From positions 248,001 to 312,000 of the forward strand of contig JAHBWI010000005.1 in the NCBI GenBank assembly GCA_019637075.1: DNA of 64,000 nt. Direction: 5' to 3'. The translations under genes and the position numbers were made by a program. The notes below the pieces were generated by a model. That model searched no databases. It was given only the letters and a program-made list of their open reading frames with translations, and was not told the origin of the DNA. This document shows, one piece after another, positions 1-8,773 of the stretch. This DNA is from Nitrospiraceae bacterium. Its GTDB lineage: Bacteria > Nitrospirota > Nitrospiria > Nitrospirales > Nitrospiraceae. How positions within the stretch are numbered: position 1 is the stretch's first letter; the number at the start of each line of letters is the position of its first letter.

Positions 1-782
1 CCGACGAACAGCACGCATCGCTTCAGCAAGGCGGCAAACTGAAGCAGCGTAAACCGTCCCGCCACAACCACCGAAGCCGAGCGGGCCTCGCGCGCGACGG
101 CCTCCGCCACCGGACGCTCCCGATCATCCCCGCCCAACAATACGCGAAATCCATACCGCTCCGCCAAATGATCGGCCACTTGCGCATAACGCTCCTGCGG
201 CCACACCTTGAGTGAGTATCGGGCGCCTGGCTGCAACAACACCATCGGCACCGCACGATCTCGAACCGCTTCGCTGGTGCGTAGCCACTCCTCAACCACA
301 GCTTCATCGGACGACGATGGATACACGCGGGGCTGCCCCGGCTTGGGATCGAGACCGATCTCCCTCAGCGAACAGAGATCGTACTCGACGCGGTGGGAAT
401 CTGCCGGCCGAGGTTTCGCAACGGAGCTGTAAAGCAGCCCGCGCCAACGATGTTCTCCGTTGAACCCGACTCGCACCGGCGCCCCGGTCACGAGGCTCAG
501 CATGGCGGACCGATCACCGTCCGTCAGGTCGATGACACAATCGAATTGCCGCGCCCGAAGCTGGCGCAAGAATTCGATCTGCGCCGCGAGCGGCCCCTTC
601 TGGACGAAGAGCACGTGGTCCAAATCCGGATTGTTGGCCAGCACCGCCTCTGTTCCCCGATTGAGCAAGATCGTCAATCGAGCGGAGGGATAGGCTTGGC
701 GTATCTCGTGAAGGACAGGAGTCGACAGCAGCACGTCTCCGATATGCCGCAATTTGATGACCAGGATGTTCTGAAATGACAT
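1..782 (-). CDS. Glycosyltransferase family 9 (heptosyltransferase-like), 3' end cut by window edge
   Basis: Probably transfers a heptose-type sugar from a nucleotide donor to the LPS core on the cytoplasmic face of the inner membrane. The visible 260 codons begin at the ATG complementary to 780-782. The N-terminus carries the GT9 signature KLRHIGDVLLSTP near residue 9, and a second-domain segment LLQPGARYSLKVWP lies near residue 175. The frame stays open to base 1 and ends at LFVG, just before the usual NDSGPMH motif, so roughly 80-90 C-terminal residues lie outside the window. It starts 11 bases after the stop of the GT4 gene upstream, consistent with one operon. The family is clear; which sugar or acceptor is used cannot be told from sequence. 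Confidence 0.85.
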   Translation of the reverse strand, partial: MSFQNILVIKLRHIGDVLLSTPVLHEIRQAYPSARLTILLNRGTEAVLANNPDLDHVLFVQKGPLAAQIEFLRQLRARQFDCVIDLTDGDRSAMLSLVTGAPVRVGFNGEHRWRGLLYSSVAKPRPADSHRVEYDLCSLREIGLDPKPGQPRVYPSSSDEAVVEEWLRTSEAVRDRAVPMVLLQPGARYSLKVWPQERYAQVADHLAERYGFRVLLGGDDRERPVAEAVAREARSASVVVAGRFTLLQFAALLKRCVLFV

Positions 783-793
783 CGATCGATCCG

Positions 794-1897
794 TCAGGAG
801 CACAGGGTCCGGTACAACGCACTGGTTCGGACCGCGGCATCGTGCCAGGTAAAATGCGTGGGGCGTGCGGCCCCGCGTCGGCGAAGGTCGTCACGCAGCC
901 CCTCGTCCGCCAATACCGCCACGATCGCCTGCCCCAATGCCTCGGGGTCTTCCGGGTTCACCAACAACGCGGCGTCTCCCGCCACTTCCGGCAGCGCGGT
1001 TGTCGAAGACGTAATGGTCGGGGCCCCGCAAGCCATCGCCTCGAGTACCGGCATCCCGAAGCCTTCATACAGCGACGGAAAGACGAACACATCCGCCAAG
1101 GTGTAGAGCACACGGAGATCATCCCGATTCATTCTGCCGGGGCAACACACGAGCGACTCGAGCCCGAACTCGTTCGCCGTCTTGCGATAGCTCCCCATGG
1201 CATGCTCCGGATCACCGACCAAGACGACCGCCCGCCCCTTCAACTTGTCTCGACAACGGGCGACGGCCTGAAGAAAGCCGCGATGGTTCTTCCGTGGGTC
1301 GGCCCCCCCCACGAACAGGAGAAACCCCGCTTGCGGGAGTTCCAGCCTGCGTCGTACGTCGGCGCACAGCGCTTCATCCCGCACAGGCGCAAAGTCTTCG
1401 GACACGCCGTTGTGAATCACCACGATCCGTTCGCGCGAAACCCCGTACAAGGCCTCGATCTCACGCGCGGAGAACTCCGAAACCGTCACGACCGCCCGTG
1501 CCCGCCGTGCCGTATCCCGAGCCCGCTGGGTGGAGGCCGCCTGCCCGAACACCTTTGGGGAGTATTCCGGATGCCGCACCAGCCATAGGTCATGGATCGT
1601 GACCACGCCACCGCAGCGGCCGGTCGTATGCATTTTGAAATTGGGGCCGTGATACAGATCGAGCCGATCCCATGCTCCACGCCAGCGCATCAGCCAACGC
1701 GGCACTTCCATCCATTCGATCTTGTCCGAGCTCGCCCACCCTGCCGGCCGACCATCACGGAGAACCCCGGGCCGCACGTACCCGATATAGCGCAGTTCAT
1801 CCGGCAAGAGCAGCAGATTCTGCAGAAGGTGGTGCGTGTGCCAACCCACCCCACCCTTATCGCCGACAATCGAGGACGCATCGATGCCGATCCGCAT
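794..1897 (-). CDS. Glycosyltransferase family 4
   Basis: A 367-residue GT-B fold retaining glycosyltransferase, probably adding a sugar to the LPS core or O-chain in the cytoplasm. The N-terminus MRIGIDASSI with a glycine-rich acceptor-side loop (GDKGGVGWHTHHL) is typical. FVGGADPRKNHRG near residue 195 opens the donor domain, and SLYEGFGMPVLEAMACGAP near residue 280 is the E-x7-E donor-binding motif of GT4. The length is normal for the family. It follows the GT2 gene by only 5 bases and precedes the GT9 gene by 11, so all three are likely co-translated. Donor and acceptor are not predictable. Confidence 0.88.
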   Translation of the reverse strand: MRIGIDASSIVGDKGGVGWHTHHLLQNLLLLPDELRYIGYVRPGVLRDGRPAGWASSDKIEWMEVPRWLMRWRGAWDRLDLYHGPNFKMHTTGRCGGVVTIHDLWLVRHPEYSPKVFGQAASTQRARDTARRARAVVTVSEFSAREIEALYGVSRERIVVIHNGVSEDFAPVRDEALCADVRRRLELPQAGFLLFVGGADPRKNHRGFLQAVARCRDKLKGRAVVLVGDPEHAMGSYRKTANEFGLESLVCCPGRMNRDDLRVLYTLADVFVFPSLYEGFGMPVLEAMACGAPTITSSTTALPEVAGDAALLVNPEDPEALGQAIVAVLADEGLRDDLRRRGAARPTHFTWHDAAVRTSALYRTLCS

Positions 1898-1902
1898 CGA
1901 CC

Positions 1903-2718
1903 TTACGTGCCCCCTCTGCCTTCCAACCGGACCTGACTTGCCGGAAGCCTGCCTGCCTCACGGTTTGCCTGCAGCCGCTCCCAAGCCTTCGCATACTTCA
2001 CGAACGTGTGCAGCCCAGCAAACATCGCGACGATAATTCCATGAACCCCGTCGCGATACCCGCCCCGCATCACATACGTCTTGAAGATCGTCCCCACGTG
2101 GTGGGCGGCGATCGCCCAGGCTGAGATCGCGCGGGCATGTTTGAGTTTCTCGTCCGCGCCCAGCGTCGTGTACCACATCATTTTTCTGACATGGTGCCCG
2201 ATGGTGGGCATGCTGAAATGCACGAACGGTTCATGCAGCCGGACGATTCGCCCGTCAACCGTCAGATGTTCGTGCAGGCGCACGTCGTCATAGCGGCCGG
2301 AAGATTTCCGAAACAGACGTAGCTGATAGTCCGGGTAGATCCCCCCGCCTTCGATCCACTTCCCATAAAAGAAGTTTTTTCGGGGGATCTCGTACCCGCC
2401 GACGTCGTCGGCCGGTCTGGTCGCCAGCAATGTCTGAATCTCGCGCTGCAGGGAATCAGTCACCCGCTCGTCGGCGTCGACGATCAGGATCCAGTCGGCA
2501 GAAGCCTGATCCATGCCGAAATTCTTCTGCGGTCCGTACCCGGGCCAGGCCCTGACAAAGACGCGGGCGCCCACCTGCTCCGCAATCGCCACGGTCCGAT
2601 CGGTGCTTTCAGCATCGACGACGATACGCTCGTCCGCCCAGGCGACCGAGTCGAGACAGGCTCGGATGTTCGACTCCTCGTTCTTGGCAATGATCACCGC
2701 GGCCACGGTCATGGGCAT
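1903..2718 (-). CDS. Glycosyltransferase family 2 (WaaE/KdtX-like)
   Basis: A GT-A fold transferase of about 271 residues, probably acting on the LPS inner core. AAVIIAKNEESNIRACLDSV opens the nucleotide-binding half, EIVVDAES-type and DADERVTD sequences supply the metal-binding DXD (near residue 90), and the C-terminal YRDGVHGI segment is typical of WaaE-like enzymes. The frame is open to 2754, but the ATG at 2718 is preceded by GGAG at a good distance and removes a non-conserved leader. Another ATG lies two codons further in, at 2712. The next gene upstream in the operon (2785-3558) encodes a paralogue with the same C-terminal motif. The WaaE assignment is by general resemblance only. Confidence 0.85.
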   Translation of the reverse strand: MPMTVAAVIIAKNEESNIRACLDSVAWADERIVVDAESTDRTVAIAEQVGARVFVRAWPGYGPQKNFGMDQASADWILIVDADERVTDSLQREIQTLLATRPADDVGGYEIPRKNFFYGKWIEGGGIYPDYQLRLFRKSSGRYDDVRLHEHLTVDGRIVRLHEPFVHFSMPTIGHHVRKMMWYTTLGADEKLKHARAISAWAIAAHHVGTIFKTYVMRGGYRDGVHGIIVAMFAGLHTFVKYAKAWERLQANREAGRLPASQVRLEGRGGT

Positions 2719-2784
2719 GAGCGCTCCTGCATCGGATGGTTCATGGTCACCCAAGCCCGCCTGACGTGTCGGTACGACGGACCT

Positions 2785-3558
2785 CTATGACTGCTCCCGG
2801 CATAGTTCCCAGAATTTGGCGTATTTTAAAAACGTGTAATAGGCATAGAGGCCGGAGAGAATCAATCCCGGCACGCCGTCGCGAAATCCCTGTCGCTGCA
2901 GATACATTTTGGCGAACGCACCGAGCGGATGACTGATGAGCTGGTGCGTGGAAAACCGACGCCCCTGTTCCTTCAGCCGACGCGACATCAAATCCGAATA
3001 TCGATCCTGCTTTCTCAGGTAATGGTCGATATCCCGAAAGGGATATTGGAGCGCCGGCTGGGTCAAGTACCCCACCGGCCCGTCGCAATCGAAGCTCTCA
3101 TGCACCAGTTCCTGCCGATAGCGCAGCCGGCTCTTTCGAAAGAGTTGGGGCTGGCGATAGTCCGGATACCATCCGCAATGCCTGATCCACCGCCCCAGAA
3201 AATAATTCTTCCGCGGGACGAAATAGGCGTCGGCCTTGGGCCCCTCGTCCAATACCCGCCGAATCTCATCGCGCAGCTCCGGCGTCGAGCGTTCATCCGT
3301 ATCGAGGCTGAATATCCAGTCGTGCGTCGCGTGGGCGATCGCCTCGTTTCGCAGCCGCCCAAACCCGTGGAAGGCATGTTGGTAGACCTTCTCGGTAAAC
3401 TCGCGACTGATGGTCGCGGTCGCGTCGGTGCTGTGCGAGTCCACGACGATGAGTTCGTCCGCCCAGCGCACGGATTCCAGGCAAGCCCGCATGTTGGGCT
3501 CGTCGTTGAACGCGATCACCACGACCGACACTTTCGGCCCGTTCACGTTAGAGACCAT
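2785..3558 (-). CDS. Glycosyltransferase family 2 (WaaE/KdtX-like), paralogue of the next gene
   Basis: A 257-residue GT-A glycosyltransferase. KVSVVVIAFNDEPNMRACLE is the N-terminal donor-binding strand, DELIVVDSHSTDAT follows, SLDTDERSTPELRDEI holds the DXD motif near residue 90, and FRDGVPGLILSGLYAYY closes the protein in the same way as its neighbour. Its ATG at 3558 lies inside the last codons of the LtaS-like gene (11-base overlap), so translation is probably coupled. Two adjacent GT2 paralogues suggest two consecutive sugar additions of related chemistry. That is inference; the sugars are unknown. Confidence 0.86.
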   Translation of the reverse strand: MVSNVNGPKVSVVVIAFNDEPNMRACLESVRWADELIVVDSHSTDATATISREFTEKVYQHAFHGFGRLRNEAIAHATHDWIFSLDTDERSTPELRDEIRRVLDEGPKADAYFVPRKNYFLGRWIRHCGWYPDYRQPQLFRKSRLRYRQELVHESFDCDGPVGYLTQPALQYPFRDIDHYLRKQDRYSDLMSRRLKEQGRRFSTHQLISHPLGAFAKMYLQRQGFRDGVPGLILSGLYAYYTFLKYAKFWELCREQS

Positions 3559-5791
3559 TTTCGAATTGTTTCCACGACCAAATCCGATTCTTCTCCAACA
3601 GGGTATGGGCGGTCACCAAAAGCGCCTTCGTCCGGCGGAGCCGGTCGGCGATATCCGCATCGACAGCGTTTCGGTCAGTCGGTAACGAGGCAAGATTCAA
3701 CGGCACCGTCTGTACCTGATCCCGCACGACGGAATACAGCAAGAGCCCGTCGGCATCGGCCAAGCCGATCTGGTGAATGCCGCACAGCAGCGCCACATTG
3801 TTGACCATACAGTCGCCGGACACCAGACAGCTCAGGTCTCGCCCCACGAATGCGGCCTGCTTCGGAGCCAGCCCGGCCAATCCCAGCACGGTCGGGGCGA
3901 TGTCCACTTGGCTGCCGATGGTCGTGACCACACGCGGCCGGTAACCGAGTTCCTCGCGAAGCGACGGGTCGGCCCACAGAAACAGCGGAATCGTGTGATG
4001 GCCGACGAACTGTTCCGCGCCCCCTCGGCCGACCCGCTCATGCCGTCCGTGATCCCCAAGGATCAACACCACCGTGTTCTCGAGCAGGCCATCCTGCCTC
4101 AGTGCGTCGAACAACCGTTCGAGTTCCGCATCGACATACCGGAGCGTCGGAACATAGGGATCGGGATCGGACCGCAAAGCCGCCACATCGGGATGACGAA
4201 GCGGCACATCGTACGGATGATGGGTGTTCAAGGTCAATGTCGTGAGAAAGTACGGGTGCGTTCCGGATCGCAAGCTGCGGATGCGGTCGGCCATGAAATC
4301 AAACAGCGCCCCGTCGCTGATCCCAAGCCCCAGCCGCTCCGCATCGGCCGGAAAGCGACTCTCATCCAGAAAACGCTTCACGCCATTTCGACCCAGGAAC
4401 AGCGCGGTATGGTCCTGGTGATAGTCACGGTTGTAGCCCAGCACCATCTCCGTCTCGTAACCGGCCCGCTCCAGTACCGAAGGCAAACACAGATACTCAT
4501 GGGTGTAGCGGGATTTGATCGGGGATCGGCCGTAGCCGGAATAGAAAGAGCACAGAGTCGAAAAAATACCATGGTGCGTCTTGTCGCCGGGCGAGAAGAA
4601 ATTCTCGAAGTAGAGACCGTCCGCGCCCAGACGATCCAGAAACGGGGTCAGCCGTATCGCCCCTGGTTGATCCGCCGGCAGGAGGCGACCCAGCCCGTCG
4701 CGGTAGAGTTCCGTCACGTCGCTGTCCGTCGGAACATGCGGCCGGTAGGTCTGATCCACGCGTACGGATTTCCCGAGAAACCGCCGATCAAGCCCTTCGA
4801 TGAAGAACAGGATGACGTTCGGCGGCTTCCGAAGCGTCCGTCCGCGCGGCGCTTCCCGCTTGCGCACGAGGGGATAGTCCTCCGACACGAACTCCTGACC
4901 GTCTCCGAGGGTCGCACGGGCCAGACGAATCGCTTCCGGTACCTCCATGAGCGCTGCCACGCGGCTGGCCGCATTGCCCAGCCTGGTCGAGTAGCTGCCG
5001 TAAAGTACATCACCCGTGTACCACAGGGGATTTTGAGCCAACAAGTAGTAGGCGGAACTGGGGATATCAGCCCGCGCGATGGACCAAGGCCCCATGGGAT
5101 GGAACCCTGAAAAGCCGATCAGGACTGCCGCGAATGTCCCGGTGACGGTGCCGGTATGGCGAGCCGACTCTCGTTGCGCGAGGAACGGCGCGAGGACTCT
5201 GATAAAGAATGCGCGCCAGCAGAGAAACACCCCTACCTGTGCCAGCGCAAACCCCAGGACCCTTGGTCCCCACTTCGCAAGATCGCCGGCCTCTGCTTGG
5301 GTCTGCTTGCCGGCCTGACTCACCATCTGAGCAGATGATGCTGTGCCCCCCTCGCTCACAGACTTCGACAGAACATCCTCGAGATATTCGAAAAAGACAA
5401 GGTCGGGATGCTGCCGATTGTAGGTGTAGTACCCCATGTCGATCAGGAGGAAGAGGAGGAAGAACAGGCCGAGGACGGAGGCCGCTCCCCGTAGGATTCG
5501 AACCAGGAGCCTGTGCGGAAGATGGGCGCGGGATATTCGTCCGATGCCCCAGACCGGCAACCAGATACAGACCGTCGCCAAAGCCGCAAGGAGAATGGCG
5601 AGACTCGAGACGGTGAGGTCGGCACGAAACCCCGTGGCTAAGGTGTGCAGGAGTGTCCCGGCATCGGCCGGTTCAACCGCAAGGGTATCCGGCAACAGCA
5701 CCAGCCGGTGAGCCTGCTGCATCAGGAACAGCAGTCCCCACCAAAAGACCGCCACCCTCGCCAGCGACCAACGCTCTCCCGACCCGACCAT
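3548..5791 (-). CDS. LtaS-like membrane sulfatase/phosphatase-superfamily transferase (copy 1)
   Basis: An inner-membrane protein of about 747 residues. The first about 265 residues carry several hydrophobic helices, ending with the motif region around MGYYTYNRQHPD. The periplasmic catalytic half belongs to the alkaline-phosphatase superfamily. Visible metal and catalytic positions are FIEGLDRR (Glu near 332), PGDKTHHG (likely nucleophile Thr near 405), NTHHP (His near 524) and GDHGRH (Asp580, His581). Relatives transfer phosphoglycerol or phosphoethanolamine from phospholipids onto glycolipids or polysaccharides. The frame opens at a GTG at 5827, but the ATG at 5791 follows GGAG at 4 bases and is preferred. 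A second copy lies at 8774-10894. In this LPS cluster a head-group or phosphoglycerol decoration of LPS is plausible, but the substrate is unproven. Confidence 0.85.
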   Translation of the reverse strand: MVGSGERWSLARVAVFWWGLLFLMQQAHRLVLLPDTLAVEPADAGTLLHTLATGFRADLTVSSLAILLAALATVCIWLPVWGIGRISRAHLPHRLLVRILRGAASVLGLFFLLFLLIDMGYYTYNRQHPDLVFFEYLEDVLSKSVSEGGTASSAQMVSQAGKQTQAEAGDLAKWGPRVLGFALAQVGVFLCWRAFFIRVLAPFLAQRESARHTGTVTGTFAAVLIGFSGFHPMGPWSIARADIPSSAYYLLAQNPLWYTGDVLYGSYSTRLGNAASRVAALMEVPEAIRLARATLGDGQEFVSEDYPLVRKREAPRGRTLRKPPNVILFFIEGLDRRFLGKSVRVDQTYRPHVPTDSDVTELYRDGLGRLLPADQPGAIRLTPFLDRLGADGLYFENFFSPGDKTHHGIFSTLCSFYSGYGRSPIKSRYTHEYLCLPSVLERAGYETEMVLGYNRDYHQDHTALFLGRNGVKRFLDESRFPADAERLGLGISDGALFDFMADRIRSLRSGTHPYFLTTLTLNTHHPYDVPLRHPDVAALRSDPDPYVPTLRYVDAELERLFDALRQDGLLENTVVLILGDHGRHERVGRGGAEQFVGHHTIPLFLWADPSLREELGYRPRVVTTIGSQVDIAPTVLGLAGLAPKQAAFVGRDLSCLVSGDCMVNNVALLCGIHQIGLADADGLLLYSVVRDQVQTVPLNLASLPTDRNAVDADIADRLRRTKALLVTAHTLLEKNRIWSWKQFENGL

Positions 5792-5830
5792 GCGTCTCCA
5801 TTCACCTTGTCCCGCAGGACGTTCCACTCC

Positions 5831-6703
5831 CTAACAGCCCGCCGCCGCACAGGTCTGTGAGCCGTCGCGCACCAATCCGTCGTCGGTCATCGTGAGTCCG
5901 AGCCCTCGCAGGTAGCGCTGCACATCCTGATTGCGTTCGACCGCCCGCGCATCCTCCGGCGTCAGGAACGTCTTCCATCGCTGATCGAAGTAGTGAGCCT
6001 GCTTCTGCTTGATCCACTCGTAATCTTGCTTTTGAGTCCCATGGTGATCGCGATGCCAGTACTCGAGCTGCGACGGTTCATAGGGCAATCCGAGCCAGTC
6101 CATGGTGCGCTGCACCTGCACAGCCTGGTCCGTCGCCAGCTCTTCGTACGTGCAAAGGAGCGTATCCGTTTGCCGGCGATGAAGAAACTCCGTAATGCGT
6201 TGGTTCTCGGCCAACCACCGGTAGAGATAGACCTGAGTTTGCGGCATGGTTGCCAGCGGCAAGGCCCGGTGGGGGAATGCCCGCAGCGCTTGCCACCGCT
6301 GCTTCAGCTGACCCGGCCACGCAGGATAATACAGCGCCCAGCGTCGCAGCAGCGCTCTGGGATCCCGTATCAAATGGAGGTACTTGATGGCGTATCGTCG
6401 ATCGTCGACAAATCGCCCCGCCCAGGGGAGGCGTTTACTGTTATCGACCAGGAGGCTGATTCCGGCCCCGACACGTGAGAGCACGATGTCGTACACCTGA
6501 TCCACCTGCTCGGGGGCGATTCCGCCCAAGAGTCTGCACGCATCAAGAGAGCCGCAGGTGTGACACGTTCCACGATCCACGCGCTTGCGGAGATGATTGA
6601 CCTCTCCGATATGCACTGCGCGACTGTGGCTCCCCACCAGCAACGAAAGAAAATGGGAGCCGGCGTAGTTGGTCGAGAGGATATAGAGAATCGTTGGTTT
6701 CAT
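5831..6703 (-). CDS. Sulfotransferase-like P-loop protein
   Basis: A cytosolic protein of about 290 residues. The N-terminus MKPTILYILSTNYAGSHFL resembles the 5'-phosphosulfate loop of PAPS-dependent sulfotransferases, though the usual RSGT is replaced by NYAGS. LHLIRDPRALLRRW near residue 115 matches the 3'-phosphate-binding motif. A CHTCGSLDAC cluster near residue 50 (C-x2-C-x6-C) could bind metal. The open frame reaches 6835, but the ATG at 6703 fits family starts and removes a 109-base overlap with the kinase gene. It lies between an LtaS-like gene and a WaaP-like kinase. It may sulfate a glycan made by this cluster; because the first loop is atypical, the sulfotransferase call is on fold, not activity. 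Confidence 0.72.
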   Translation of the reverse strand: MKPTILYILSTNYAGSHFLSLLVGSHSRAVHIGEVNHLRKRVDRGTCHTCGSLDACRLLGGIAPEQVDQVYDIVLSRVGAGISLLVDNSKRLPWAGRFVDDRRYAIKYLHLIRDPRALLRRWALYYPAWPGQLKQRWQALRAFPHRALPLATMPQTQVYLYRWLAENQRITEFLHRRQTDTLLCTYEELATDQAVQVQRTMDWLGLPYEPSQLEYWHRDHHGTQKQDYEWIKQKQAHYFDQRWKTFLTPEDARAVERNQDVQRYLRGLGLTMTDDGLVRDGSQTCAAAGC

Positions 6704-6726
6704 ACGTATCGGCGACAAGTGAGCCG

Positions 6727-7560
6727 TCACGAGTTCTGCCGGCCTGTCTCTTTCCTCACGCGCAACCACCGCGCGTGGGCTAAGGGGGCAAACTCTTCGT
6801 GACGCAGGGCCTCCGTTTTGAGCGCCTGCCACCAACTTCGACGCTTGCGGATCCCTCGCACGTCACAATAGGCCGAGACCAGCCTGGCTGAATCCACCGG
6901 GCGGAGACGGGCCAGCTCCACGACACGTCTCCCCAATTTGACCAAATCACCCACCGCCCTGGCTTGGGAGAGAGCCGCGACCCGACTCACCCCATCCAAA
7001 TCAATCAGGCAGGCCTCGCCGTTCGGCAGTAGTCGAATGTTGGAGGGCTTGAGATCCCGATGCGCGAAGCCGGCGTGATGCAGCGAGCCGACCAGCCGCC
7101 CGATCGCGGCAAACCGCCCCACCCGGCCGCCATCCAATGCAACCAGGTCCGCCTCCCCTACGATCTCCTCCGTCACCAGATAGTTGGGTTTCGGCGGCAA
7201 CCCCGACTCGGCAACGCCCCATGCCAAGGGACACGCGGTCCTGACCCCGACAGACTCGAGCGCCAGCGCCATACGCCCGGCCCGCTCCGCCTGAGGCCCA
7301 CGCCCCAACATCTTGAGTGCCTGCACCCATCCGCGCGGGCGCCACCGTTTAATGACCAGGCCGTCTACCAAACCGACCGTGCAGGCATCGGAGTCTTTCA
7401 GCAGGATCGCCCGACCAAGCGCGCCATCAGGATTCTGCAAGAGGGGCGAAAGTCTGTGATCGAACCCTGACGAGCGGACCGACCACAGCACCGAACCGAA
7501 CCGAGCGGACCGATACACGCTTGTCGATCGTTCAGGCACAGCTCGCTCCCCGTCGAGCAC
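6727..7560 (-). CDS. WaaP/Kdo-kinase-like lipopolysaccharide kinase
   Basis: A 277-residue protein with a small-kinase fold. LVIKRW holds the likely ATP-binding Lys (about residue 71), HRDLKPSN at 167-174 is the catalytic loop, and LIDLDG at 185-190 replaces the DFG metal-binding segment, as in LPS heptose and Kdo kinases (WaaP, KdkA). It probably phosphorylates a core sugar in the cytoplasm before export, adding negative charge. Translation appears to start at the GTG at 7560, 12 bases beyond the stop of the GT4 gene upstream. A generic lipopolysaccharide kinase of unassigned site specificity is the safest reading. Confidence 0.8.
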   Translation of the reverse strand: MLDGERAVPERSTSVYRSARFGSVLWSVRSSGFDHRLSPLLQNPDGALGRAILLKDSDACTVGLVDGLVIKRWRPRGWVQALKMLGRGPQAERAGRMALALESVGVRTACPLAWGVAESGLPPKPNYLVTEEIVGEADLVALDGGRVGRFAAIGRLVGSLHHAGFAHRDLKPSNIRLLPNGEACLIDLDGVSRVAALSQARAVGDLVKLGRRVVELARLRPVDSARLVSAYCDVRGIRKRRSWWQALKTEALRHEEFAPLAHARWLRVRKETGRQNS

Positions 7561-7572
7561 CGGGCATCGAAC

Positions 7573-8769
7573 CTAGGCAGGACACAGCGCTTCGGCCTGC
7601 GCACGGCGAGCCACGATCTCGTGATACAACCCGAACAATTCTCTCGCATGGCGACGCATCGACAGGACTGAGGCCAAATCCGAAGCCTTGGCCGACATGG
7701 CCCCGAGGACGCGGTCGTCCCCTAACTGCTGCAAGGCGCGGGCAATCATCGGAACCTGATCCGGCGATTCGACGACGAACCCCGTTTCTCCGTCGCGAAT
7801 ACATTCGGACGAACCGTCGAACGAGGTCGTGACGCAGGGCACCCCGAGCGACAAGGCCTCCAACACGGTGCGGGAGCAGGGATCGTTATATGTCGGCAGC
7901 AGGCAGGCATCCGAGGCCCAGTAGAGTTCGGCCACATCATCCCTGCCGCCGAGAAACTGCACCCGATCCGCCAGCCCCTGCTGCTGCGCGTAGCGTTGGT
8001 AATACCCGATAGCGCCGCGCCCGACGACCAAGAGCCGCCAGCCCTGCCCCTCGGATAGGGCCATGGCGTCCATCACGCGAGCCAAACCTTTGCGTCGGAA
8101 ATTGTGACCGACGAAGATGGCGACCCGCTCCTGCGCTGCGATTCCGAGTCGCCGCCTATAATCCAACCGAATCTGCCGTCGATTCCCGGCCAACGGTTCC
8201 CGCACCCGGACTCCGTTAAACACTCGACGAAGCGACCGGCCCGACAGCCCGTAGGTCCGTTCAACTTGCCTCCCCACGTAGTCGCTCGGCACCACGACCA
8301 GCGGCGGATTGGCACCGCTGAGCAGGCGACGCTCCAGCCCGATCAACAGCCGATCCTTTCCATGGAACAGCTGACCGGCCTGCTTCAACAATCGCGCGAC
8401 CAACCCGCGCCGGGCCGCCACCGTCCGCTCCTGCCCCACCCGGACGAGCCCGCCCCGCGGCTGATAGACATCGCAACGCAAGCAGGGACGGATGGCATGG
8501 ACGATATCCCATCGCCCGCCTGCCACAAAGTGATCGGCGCGCGAGACAAAGTTGCGATATTGCAGTTCATCGGTCCAACCCTCCATGCCCAGCGCGTGCA
8601 CGTGCACACCGGCGGGAACATCGGCGCTGGTCTGCGTGATGACATGCGCCTCCACACCCAGGGCTGCAATCTCCGTCAGATAGTCGGCAGCGGATCGTTC
8701 CATGCCTCCGCGATTGGGGTCCAGATGCTCGATCAGGAAGGCCAGCTTGATGGGTGTGTCGGGAGCCAT
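7573..8769 (-). CDS. Glycosyltransferase family 4 (WaaG-like)
   Basis: A GT-B transferase of about 398 residues. The N-terminus IKLAFLIEHLDPNRGGMERS is the acceptor-domain start seen in WaaG-type enzymes. FVGHNFRRKGLARVMDAM near residue 215 opens the donor domain, and LPTYNDPCSRTVLEALSLG near residue 310 is the donor-binding E-containing motif. LPTYNDPCSRTVLE closely resembles the WaaG (LPS core glucosyltransferase I) motif. The frame extends to 8838, but the ATG at 8769, four bases after the stop of the LtaS-like gene upstream, is favoured. It probably adds the first hexose of the outer core; the donor sugar is uncertain. Confidence 0.86.
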   Translation of the reverse strand: MAPDTPIKLAFLIEHLDPNRGGMERSAADYLTEIAALGVEAHVITQTSADVPAGVHVHALGMEGWTDELQYRNFVSRADHFVAGGRWDIVHAIRPCLRCDVYQPRGGLVRVGQERTVAARRGLVARLLKQAGQLFHGKDRLLIGLERRLLSGANPPLVVVPSDYVGRQVERTYGLSGRSLRRVFNGVRVREPLAGNRRQIRLDYRRRLGIAAQERVAIFVGHNFRRKGLARVMDAMALSEGQGWRLLVVGRGAIGYYQRYAQQQGLADRVQFLGGRDDVAELYWASDACLLPTYNDPCSRTVLEALSLGVPCVTTSFDGSSECIRDGETGFVVESPDQVPMIARALQQLGDDRVLGAMSAKASDLASVLSMRRHARELFGLYHEIVARRAQAEALCPA

Positions 8770-8773
8770 ATCG

